From contig URPU01000121.1 of the NCBI GenBank assembly GCA_900549865.1, forward strand, positions 1 to 5,289: 5,289 bases of DNA, in the 5' to 3' direction. A program made the translations under genes and the position numbers. The notes below the pieces were generated by a model, which saw nothing but the letters and a program-made list of their open reading frames with translations, searched no databases and was not told where the DNA came from. Origin of the DNA: an uncultured Eubacteriales bacterium. GTDB taxonomy: Bacteria > Bacillota > Clostridia > Oscillospirales > Oscillospiraceae. Of this stretch, positions 1-4,089 are shown in pieces (within the stretch, counting starts at the first letter, position 1; each line of letters starts with the position of its first letter).

Positions 1-30
1 ATCCAGATCTCTGATTTGGCAAATGCGAAC

Positions 31-49
31 TTATACCGCGCACGCGGTA
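31..49 (+). promoter_or_regulatory. Possible toxin -10 region with an adjoining perfect palindrome
   Basis: TTATAC (31-36) could be a -10 box placing a start near 43, upstream of the GTTAGCCCC segment at 50-58. No convincing -35 box is visible at the right spacing. The sequence overlaps a 7-bp inverted repeat with a 2-bp centre, TACCGCG-CA-CGCGGTA (34-49), which could be a 5' hairpin or a protein site. The toxin promoter is therefore not settled and may lie left of the window. Confidence 0.25.
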
Positions 50-82
50 GTTAGCCCCTGTACATATGGGGGCAGCTTCTCG

Positions 83-105
83 CCCCCTTGATACGAAAGG
101 GGGTG
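83..105 (+). promoter_or_regulatory. Toxin ribosome binding site inside a hairpin
   Basis: The Shine-Dalgarno sequence AAAGGGGGTG (96-105) can be closed by CCCCCTT at 83-89 pairing with AAGGGGG at 97-103, leaving a 7-nt loop. GCAGC (72-76) and GCTGC (105-109) can extend the structure outside. The same C run can instead pair with GGGGG at 68-72, which would free the ribosome binding site. Sequestration of the site is typical of type I toxin mRNAs; here it is read only from complementarity. Confidence 0.6.
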
Positions 106-111
106 CTGCTC

Positions 112-192
112 ATGAGCACGAACGAGGTCTTGCAGCTTTGTTTAGTAATCATCGGCATTTGCAGCTTGTTTATTCAGGCAAAAAAGAAGTAA
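112..192 (+). CDS. Small hydrophobic type I toxin-like peptide (putative holin-like toxin)
   Basis: This 26-codon ORF starts with MSTNE, continues with the uncharged hydrophobic run LQLCLVIIGICSLFI (residues 7-21) and ends AKKK. The layout of a short polar N-terminus, one membrane helix and a lysine tail, with the opening MST-x-E, is that of the small 'putative holin-like toxin' (Hol_Tox) peptides of Firmicutes, which belong with the TxpA/BsrG-type membrane toxins of type I systems. The start is supported by AAAGGGGGTG at 96-105, near-consensus and well spaced from ATG 112. The gene sits alone, has its own terminator (239-270) and faces an antisense RNA gene. It uses TTA, GTA and AAA codons that are scarce in the neighbouring GC-rich genes. 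Membrane insertion and toxicity are inferred from family resemblance. Without the antisense context it could be called only an anonymous membrane peptide. Confidence 0.8.
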   Translation: MSTNEVLQLCLVIIGICSLFIQAKKK

Positions 193-226
193 CCGCCGCT
201 CCCTCGACAAGTCCGGCGATTACTTC
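180..226 (-). terminator. Terminator of the antisense RNA, overlapping the toxin stop codon
   Basis: On the minus strand GAAGTAATCGCCG pairs with CGGCGGTTACTTC over 13 bp with one G-U pair, and is followed at once by TTTTTT. The T6 tract is the complement of the A-run that encodes the toxin's lysine tail. On the plus strand the same stem has a C-A mismatch and no U-tract, so it works as a terminator only leftward. Confidence 0.82.
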
Positions 227-238
227 AAAGCACTTATA

Positions 239-270
239 GGGGGCTAACCGTCAACCGGCAGCGCCTTTTT
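239..270 (+). terminator. Rho-independent terminator of the toxin mRNA
   Basis: GGGGCTAACCG is followed by a short loop and then CGGCAGCGCC, and the imperfect hairpin is followed directly by TTTTT (266-270). It lies about 50 nt after the toxin stop codon and on the same strand. The stem has internal mismatches (AA opposite C, and a G opposite G near its base), but the position and U-tract are right for ending the toxin transcript. Confidence 0.7.
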
Positions 271-278
271 GCATATTT

Positions 279-308
279 ATTATACTGCACGCCCGGTGCT
301 TTTGTCAA
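279..308 (-). promoter_or_regulatory. Sigma-A promoter of the antisense antitoxin RNA
   Basis: Read on the minus strand, the -35 box TTGACA (308-303) and -10 box TATAAT (284-279) both match consensus exactly, with an 18-bp spacer. The expected start is near 272-274. Such a strong constitutive promoter fits an unstable antitoxin RNA that must be made in excess. The -35 box also lies in the centre of an inverted repeat (290-318). Confidence 0.85.
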
Positions 309-318
309 GCGCCGGGCG
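290..318. repeat. Inverted repeat spanning the antitoxin -35 box
   Basis: CGCCCGGTGCTT (290-301) and AAGCGCCGGGCG (307-318) are complementary over 12 positions with one G-T pair, and the loop TTGTC is part of the -35 box. It may be an operator, a cruciform-prone site, or an RNA hairpin in transcripts reading left from spoIVB. No T-run follows on either strand, so it is not a standard terminator. Confidence 0.6.
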
Positions 319-353
319 GGCGCCGCTTGTTCAAAATGACCCGCAGAGCTTCC

Positions 354-372
354 CGCCCGCCGGGGGCGGGCG
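354..372. repeat. Perfect 8-bp GC inverted repeat
   Basis: CGCCCGCC (354-361) and GGCGGGCG (365-372) form a perfect stem with a GGG loop. No T-tract follows on either strand. It lies in the gene-free stretch between the toxin module and spoIVB (273-440), where I see no ribosome binding site or convincing coding sequence. Confidence 0.5.
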
Positions 373-402
373 AATTATGCGCGCAGCAGACTGCGAACCT
401 TT

Positions 403-433
403 TGTCGGAAAAGCCCACAGGGTTTTTTCGACA
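403..433. terminator. Long hairpin just after the spoIVB stop; possible terminator or dispersed repeat
   Basis: TGTCGGAAAAGCCC (403-416) pairs with GGGTTTTTTCGACA (420-433) over 14 positions including two G-U pairs, with the loop ACA. It ends 7 bp from the spoIVB stop codon. In the leftward direction CCC-TGT-GGGC followed by TTTT resembles a short terminator, but most of its T-run is inside the stem. An outer AGACTG (388-393) / CAGTCT (432-437) pairing competes with the base. It may end spoIVB transcription or be a copy of a dispersed palindromic element; which one cannot be told from one copy. Confidence 0.4.
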
Positions 434-440
434 GTCTAAT

Positions 441-1433
441 TTACGCCGCCTTGTCCTTCACCCCGGCGGAGGCGAGCATGTCCTGTATGCTCACACCGTA
501 GCCGCGCGTCGGGTCGTTGACAAACACATGCGTCACTGCGCCCACGAGACGCCCGCCCTGCAATATGGGGCTGCCGGACATGCCCTGCACTATGCCGCCC
601 GTGCGCGCGCAAAGCTCGCTGTCCACCACGGTCAGCATGACGTGCTCGCCCCCGGCGTCGCGGTAAATGCGGTTTATCTCAACGTTGTATTCCTCGGGCT
701 GCCGCCCGCTGACGGTGGACACTATCGTGGCCGGGCCCGTCGTTATATTGCCCGTCTCCAGACGGCGCGTGCCCAGCGCCGTATACATTCTTCCGTATAT
801 ACCGTGGGCGGTGTTGCCGTCTATGCTTCCCAGCACCCGGCCCATATCCGCGCAGCCGTTCAGCTCGCCCGGCGCGCCGGGCAGGCCCTTTGTTATGCTG
901 ACGATCTCCGCGTCGGTTATGCTGCCCTCGTCCAGCGGCATTTCAAGGCCCGTGTCCGCGTCGCTGATGCTGTGGCCCAGCGCGCCGTATATCCCCGTCG
1001 CCGGGTCGCAGAAGGTGAGCGTGCCTATGCCCGACACTCCGTCGCGCAGCCACATCCCCATCATCCACTGGCCCTCGGCGCTCTCCACGGGCTGCACCGT
1101 GACGCGCAGGGTCTTTTTCTCGCGCTGCACCGTCAGCTCCGCCGGGCGGCCGTCCAGCTCCGCCACGCGGTCTATAAGCTCTGACGCCTTGGCGATGCTC
1201 TCTCCGCCCATCTCCACGATGAGGTCGCCCTTTTTCAGTCCCGCGTCCTGCGCGGGGCTTTTGCTGCCGTTGGCGGTCTCCACCTGCGTCAGCCCCGCGA
1301 CGAGCACGCCCTTCGTGCCCACCTGTATGCCGACGGCCTGCCCGCCGACGACAAGCTCCTGCGCCCATGCCGCCGTGGTCAGCGCCGCGGCCACGGCAAG
1401 GCTGAACAGCGCCGTTATCACTGTTTTTCTCAT
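441..1433 (-). CDS. spoIVB: SpoIVB sporulation serine protease (PDZ plus S55 peptidase)
   Basis: SpoIVB is made in the forespore, crosses into the intermembrane space and cleaves SpoIVFA. This triggers processing of pro-sigma-K in the mother cell. The 330-residue protein has a signal peptide (residues 1-24, ending AWA before QE), a PDZ domain (about 30-115, with KSPAQDAGLKKGDLIVEMGG) and an S55 peptidase domain (about 120-325). The catalytic residues can be placed: His154 in YGALGHSISD, Ser286 in GGIVQGMSGSPI, and Asp271, which lies 15 residues before the serine, as in the Bacillus subtilis triad. THVFVNDPTRGYG near the end is also typical. The start has GGGAGGAA at 1438-1445. It is roughly 80-95 residues shorter than the B. 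subtilis protein, mainly before the PDZ domain. It is the last gene of the leftward cluster; spo0A, its common Clostridia and Bacillus neighbour, does not follow. Confidence 0.95.
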   Translation of the reverse strand: MRKTVITALFSLAVAAALTTAAWAQELVVGGQAVGIQVGTKGVLVAGLTQVETANGSKSPAQDAGLKKGDLIVEMGGESIAKASELIDRVAELDGRPAELTVQREKKTLRVTVQPVESAEGQWMMGMWLRDGVSGIGTLTFCDPATGIYGALGHSISDADTGLEMPLDEGSITDAEIVSITKGLPGAPGELNGCADMGRVLGSIDGNTAHGIYGRMYTALGTRRLETGNITTGPATIVSTVSGRQPEEYNVEINRIYRDAGGEHVMLTVVDSELCARTGGIVQGMSGSPILQGGRLVGAVTHVFVNDPTRGYGVSIQDMLASAGVKDKAA

Positions 1434-1502
1434 TATCTTCCTCCCATGCGGCTTCGCCGCGCAATATTCCGCGTAATTAATATGCGCGCTTCGGGAGAAA
1501 AT

Positions 1503-1531
1503 AAAGTAGGTTAATTATATCAGCCTGTCAA
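1503..1531 (-). promoter_or_regulatory. Candidate spoIVB promoter region
   Basis: Two overlapping readings exist on the minus strand. One is an extended -10, TG-A-TATAAT, with TATAAT at 1519-1514 and a weak TAGGAA -35 at 1542-1537. The other is TTGACA (1531-1526), 17 bp before the poor -10 TACTTT (1508-1503). spoIVB is a forespore sigma-G/sigma-F gene in Bacillus, and GCATA and GAATA elements just upstream (1533-1545) recall forespore -35 boxes, but I cannot align a convincing matching -10. The region is promoter-like; the sigma factor is undecided. Confidence 0.45.
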
Positions 1532-1549
1532 ATTTATTCCTATGCCGCC

Positions 1550-1589
1550 GCGGCTTTTTGCCGCTGCCGCGCCGTTTTTCGCGGTGCGG
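1550..1589. repeat. Two tandem GC hairpins with T5 loops between ruvX and spoIVB
   Basis: GCGGC-TTTTT-GCCGC (1550-1564) is a perfect hairpin. CCGCGCC (1567-1573) pairs with GGTGCGG (1583-1589) through one G-T pair around a second loop containing TTTTT. They lie 10-49 bp past the ruvX stop and could reduce read-through, but in the ruvX direction the loops are A5 and no U-tract follows, so this is not a canonical terminator. Confidence 0.4.
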
Positions 1590-1598
1590 TACGCGCCT

Positions 1599-2009
1599 TC
1601 AGCGCGCGCTGCCAAGATATCCCTCGAGTATCAGGCTCGCCGCGACCGCGTCCACCGTGCGCCGGTGCTGCTTTTCCTTTTTTCCGCTTGCGTGAAGGAT
1701 GGCGTGCGCCTCGATGCTTGAGCGGCGCTCATCCCACAGCACAACATCGGCCGCGCCGTTTTCCTCCAGCATTTTTTTGAATTCGCGGCTTTTTTCGGCG
1801 CGCGGCCCCTCGCTGCCGTCCATATTCTTCGGCAAGCCCAGCACCAGCTTCTCCGCGCCGCGTTTCGCTGCCTCCTCGCATATCCGCGCGGCGGCGCGCT
1901 CCATGTTCCATTCCTCCATCGTCCACGCCTCGCCGCATATGAGTCCCGTCGGGTCTGACACCGCAAGGCCGATGCGCGCATCGCCGTAATCTATCGCCAT
2001 TATCCGCAT
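1599..2009 (-). CDS. ruvX: RuvX/YqgF family Holliday junction resolvase-like nuclease
   Basis: RuvX/YqgF is a small RNase H-fold nuclease involved in maturing the 5' end of 16S rRNA in Escherichia coli and proposed as a Holliday junction resolvase. The 136 residues are full length for the family. Family motifs appear in order: AIDYGDARIGLAVSD (5-19) with acidic residue Asp7, LGLPKNMDGSEG (57-68), WDERRSS (92-98) with Glu94, and VDAVAASLILEGYL (119-132) with Asp120, giving the expected acidic trio. AGGAGG lies 7 nt before ATG 2009; an in-frame ATG three codons later is spaced less well. The ribosome binding site reaches almost to the folC stop only 16 bp upstream, so the two genes are probably co-transcribed and perhaps translationally coupled. 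The link to folC is less usual than the alaS-linked position in many Firmicutes. Confidence 0.94.
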   Translation of the reverse strand: MRIMAIDYGDARIGLAVSDPTGLICGEAWTMEEWNMERAAARICEEAAKRGAEKLVLGLPKNMDGSEGPRAEKSREFKKMLEENGAADVVLWDERRSSIEAHAILHASGKKEKQHRRTVDAVAASLILEGYLGSAR

Positions 2010-2025
2010 ATGTTCCCCTCCTCTG

Positions 2026-3291
2026 TTATTTCAGCCCGAAGCAGCCGCGTATCTCGCCCGCCATGTACAGCGAGCCGACGGCGCACACCATTCCGCCGCC
2101 CGCCGCCGCATCTATCGCCATTCCCACGCCGTCGCGGATGCTGTCCGCGACGGACACCTTTTTGCCGAAGCGTGCAAGGCATTCGCCAAGCTTCGCCGCA
2201 GGAAGCGCGCGCGGGCTGTCCGGCGTGACGCAGACGTATTCGTCCGCCGCCTCGTTGAGTATATCCGTCATCGTCATATAGTCCTTGTCCGCCAGCACGC
2301 CCATCAGAAGCACGCGCCGCATGCCGGGGAAGTAGCTTTTCAGGTTGTCCGCCACGGTCTGGGCGCACTGCGGATTGTGCCCGCCGTCCACGACGAAGAA
2401 CGGCTCATCCGCGACGACCTCGAACCGCGCCGGCCAGCTCACGGCGTAAAGGCCGTGCTCCACATCCTCCTGCGCAAGCTTCCACCCGCGTTCGCGCAGC
2501 ACCTTCACCGTCTCTATCACGACGGCCGCATTCTTGAGCTGATGCGCGCCGAGCAGGGGAATGGCATACGCGTCGCCCGCATAGGAGAACACCTGTCCAT
2601 CCAGACTGTCAAATTCGCTTTCTATCGCGGAAAAATCCGCGATGTGCAGCCGCGCGCCCATTTTTTTGCACTGCGCGCGCACAACGGCCGTGACGTTTTC
2701 GGGCTGCTCATACAGCACGCAGTCGCAGCCGCTTTTTATTATGCCCGCCTTTTCAAAGGCTATCTGCTCCACCGTGCCGCCCAGCACCGCCGTGTGGTCA
2801 AGGCCGATGTTCATTATCACGGCGGCCTCCGGCGCTTCTATTATATTCGTCGCGTCAAAACGCCCGCCGAGGCCGACCTCCAGCACCACGATGTCGCACT
2901 TCTCCTCCGCGTACCATAAAAGCGCCGCGGCGGTCATAAGCTCAAACTCCGTGGGGTGCTCGTCCATGCTCTCCGCCGCCGGGGCGACGCAGCTGACGAT
3001 GGCGGCAAGCGCCTCGTCGCCGATCTCCTTCCCGTTTATGCGCATACGCTCGTTGAAGCGGCTGAGATATGGCGAGGTGAAAAGCCCCGTCTTATAGCCC
3101 GCGGCCTTCAGCACAGAGGCCAGCATGGCCGAGCAGCTTCCCTTTCCGTTCGTTCCGGCGACGTGGATGAACCTCATTCCGTCCTGCGGCCGGCCGAGCT
3201 TTTCCAGCAGCGCGCCCACGCGTGCAAGCCCCGGCCTCGAGCCGAACCACTGCGTTCCGTTTATATACTCAAGCGCTTCCTTATAGTCCAT
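2026..3291 (-). CDS. folC: FolC: folylpolyglutamate synthase / dihydrofolate synthase
   Basis: This cytoplasmic Mur-ligase-family enzyme uses ATP to add glutamate to folates and, in bifunctional versions, to dihydropteroate, making dihydrofolate. The protein is 421 residues, a normal length. Motifs run in order: P-loop HVAGTNGKGS (43-52), TSPYLSRFNERMRING (72-87), the FE pair (116-117), LEVGLGGRFDATN (137-149), IGLDH (162-166), FEKAGI (179-184) with the lysine usually carboxylated (Lys181), then WPARFE (286-291), VDGGHNP (301-307) and GSLYMAGEIR (406-415). AGAGGTG sits just before ATG 3291. It is the first gene of the leftward cluster, with its own promoter at 3351-3379. Motifs do not tell me whether both activities are present. 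No riboswitch was recognised in its short leader. Confidence 0.95.
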   Translation of the reverse strand: MDYKEALEYINGTQWFGSRPGLARVGALLEKLGRPQDGMRFIHVAGTNGKGSCSAMLASVLKAAGYKTGLFTSPYLSRFNERMRINGKEIGDEALAAIVSCVAPAAESMDEHPTEFELMTAAALLWYAEEKCDIVVLEVGLGGRFDATNIIEAPEAAVIMNIGLDHTAVLGGTVEQIAFEKAGIIKSGCDCVLYEQPENVTAVVRAQCKKMGARLHIADFSAIESEFDSLDGQVFSYAGDAYAIPLLGAHQLKNAAVVIETVKVLRERGWKLAQEDVEHGLYAVSWPARFEVVADEPFFVVDGGHNPQCAQTVADNLKSYFPGMRRVLLMGVLADKDYMTMTDILNEAADEYVCVTPDSPRALPAAKLGECLARFGKKVSVADSIRDGVGMAIDAAAGGGMVCAVGSLYMAGEIRGCFGLK

Positions 3292-3350
3292 AGCACACCT
3301 CTCATGTGTTTATATGCCGCGTATGCCGCGGTATTTTTCCGGTCTGTCCG

Positions 3351-3379
3351 ACTATACCACTAATGCGCCCGCTCCGCAA
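3351..3379 (-). promoter_or_regulatory. Sigma-A promoter of the folC-ruvX operon
   Basis: On the minus strand TTGCGG (3379-3374) stands 17 bp before TATAGT (3356-3351), which also carries an extended -10 TGG just upstream. The start is expected near 3344, giving a leader of about 50 nt. It is back to back with the rpmG promoter. Confidence 0.65.
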
Positions 3380-3431
3380 GATAAAGCCGGGACATACCCT
3401 CAATTTTCCGCGCAAAATCATGAAAAAGCAG

Positions 3432-3460
3432 TTGACGCGCGCGGTGCGGTGTGTTATATT
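3432..3460 (+). promoter_or_regulatory. Sigma-A promoter of the rpmG-secE-nusG-rplK-rplA operon
   Basis: TTGACG (3432-3437) is 17 bp before TATATT (3455-3460), a strong match placing a start near 3467. Just upstream of the -35, A-rich stretches including AAAATCATGAAAAAG (3414-3428) resemble an UP element, as expected for a highly expressed ribosomal operon. Confidence 0.8.
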
Positions 3461-3466
3461 ATGTAT

Positions 3467-3627
3467 TACCTGTCGGCCGAGAGGTTTATTTTTTGTGCGC
3501 ATTTTTCCGCGCGCGGGCGATATACCGCACGGCCATGGCGGCCGCCGCTGCGGCGGCTGTCCGAAAACAGGGAGGCAATGCCCATGGGCTTTGCGCCCGG
3601 GTAAATAAAATAGGAGGTGCCGAAAGA
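3467..3627 (+). promoter_or_regulatory. Structured 5' leader of the rpmG operon
   Basis: About 160 nt separate the predicted start from rpmG. It contains an 11-bp stem with two G-U pairs and a CTG loop (3537-3547 with 3551-3561), and the perfect palindrome GCCCATGGGC (3580-3589). No T-tract follows the hairpin, so it does not look like an attenuator terminator. I recognise no known riboswitch or ribosomal-protein leader class. Confidence 0.4.
3584..3604 (+). CDS. Possible six-codon leader ORF upstream of rpmG
   Basis: ATG 3584 opens MGFAPG followed by TAA, with AGGGAGG (3569-3575) 8 nt upstream. An alternative ATG at 3578 is only 2 nt from that site and would give an eight-residue MPMGFAPG. 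The stop is 7 bp before the AGGAGG of rpmG, so ribosomes ending here could hand over to rpmG. Evidence is only the ribosome binding site and position; translation is a guess. Confidence 0.3.
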   Translation: MGFAPG

Positions 3628-3789
3628 ATGGCTGCAGACGCAAGGATCAAGATCACCCTTAGATGCGAAGAATGCAAGCAGAGAAACTACAACACGGTCA
3701 AGAACAAGAAGAACACCAGCGACCGTTTGGAGCGCAACAAGTATTGCCCCTTCTGCAGAAAGCACACCAAGCATGTGGAAACCAAGTAA
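3628..3789 (+). CDS. rpmG: 50S ribosomal protein L33 (zinc-binding form)
   Basis: L33 is a small protein of the large ribosomal subunit near the E site. The 53-residue product has two Cys pairs, C13-x-x-C16 (RCEEC) and C40-x-x-C43 (CPFC), so it is the zinc-binding 'C+' form, with the usual NKYCPFCRKHTKHVETK-like end. ATG 3628 is chosen because AGGAGGTG (3612-3619) precedes it and the length fits the family; the frame stays open upstream, but that extension would run through the leader and promoter. It is the first gene of the operon, 21 bp before secE, the usual Firmicutes arrangement. Confidence 0.95.
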   Translation: MAADARIKITLRCEECKQRNYNTVKNKKNTSDRLERNKYCPFCRKHTKHVETK

Positions 3790-3810
3790 GTTCTGAAAGG
3801 ATGCGTGAAA

Positions 3811-4083
3811 ATGGCTGAAGAAAAGAAAACCAGCACTGCTCCGGCCAAGCCTGTCACTGCCGTCAAGAAGGACGATACCAAGCCCGGCTTCTTCAAGAGG
3901 ATCGGCAAATGGTTCCGCGAGATGAAAAGCGAGCTGAAGAAGGTCATATGGCCCACGCCGAAGACCCTTCTCAACAACACGCTCATTTCCGTCGTTATGA
4001 TGGTGGCTTCCGCGATCGTTATTTGGGGCTTTGATGAGCTGGCACAGATGCTCGTCAGGGCGCTGTTTACACTGGCGGGTTAA
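3811..4083 (+). CDS. secE: SecE protein translocase subunit
   Basis: SecE is the small essential clamp subunit of the SecYEG channel in the cytoplasmic membrane. The 90 residues have a charged Lys/Pro-rich N-terminus (1-27), the conserved amphipathic segment KWFREMKSELKKVIWPTP (33-50) with its Trp-Pro, and a single membrane helix (about 57-75, including LISVVMMVASAIVIWGF). This is the one-helix type usual outside enterobacteria. ATG 3811 is preferred over an in-frame GTG at 3805 because AAAGGA (3796-3801) lies 9 nt from the ATG but only 3 nt from the GTG. nusG follows after 6 bp. Confidence 0.94.
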   Translation: MAEEKKTSTAPAKPVTAVKKDDTKPGFFKRIGKWFREMKSELKKVIWPTPKTLLNNTLISVVMMVASAIVIWGFDELAQMLVRALFTLAG

Positions 4084-4089
4084 CAAAGC

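Larger units (their letters stand above)
180..272 (-). ncRNA. Predicted antisense antitoxin RNA of the type I module
   Basis: A near-consensus promoter on the minus strand places a transcription start near 272. The first terminator met is a 13-bp hairpin (226 to 186) followed by TTTTTT (185-180), which predicts an RNA of about 93 nt. It would be fully complementary to the toxin 3' UTR, the stop codon and the last lysine codons, the 3'-3' overlap known from txpA/RatA and bsrG/SR4 in Bacillus subtilis. In those systems the antisense RNA pairs with the toxin mRNA, triggers RNase III cleavage and may block translation. The RNA is predicted from promoter and terminator only; the exact ends are estimates. 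Confidence 0.78.

Noticed and set aside
1..440. CRISPR array, insertion sequence or phage attachment site around the toxin module
   Set aside because: The repeats here are inverted and of different sequence, with no regular spacing, transposase remnant, target duplication or tRNA end.
327..1184. Long plus-strand ORF of 285 codons
   Set aside because: It overlaps spoIVB on the other strand, is rich in Ala/Arg/His typical of a GC-rich shadow frame, and has no ribosome binding site or recognisable family.
2377..2919. Plus-strand ORF opposite folC
   Set aside because: It is a shadow of folC, whose motifs are complete on the minus strand.
3451..3627. Upstream extension of L33 in the same frame
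   Set aside because: It would start in the promoter -10 region and exceed the L33 length; AGGAGGTG supports the start at 3628.
3292..3627. tRNA gene or riboswitch between folC and rpmG
   Set aside because: No cloverleaf, TTCRANY T-arm or known riboswitch core could be recognised; only promoters, hairpins and the small ORF are visible.
3805..3810. GTG start for secE two codons upstream
   Set aside because: It lies only 3 nt from the AAAGGA ribosome binding site; ATG 3811 has normal spacing.
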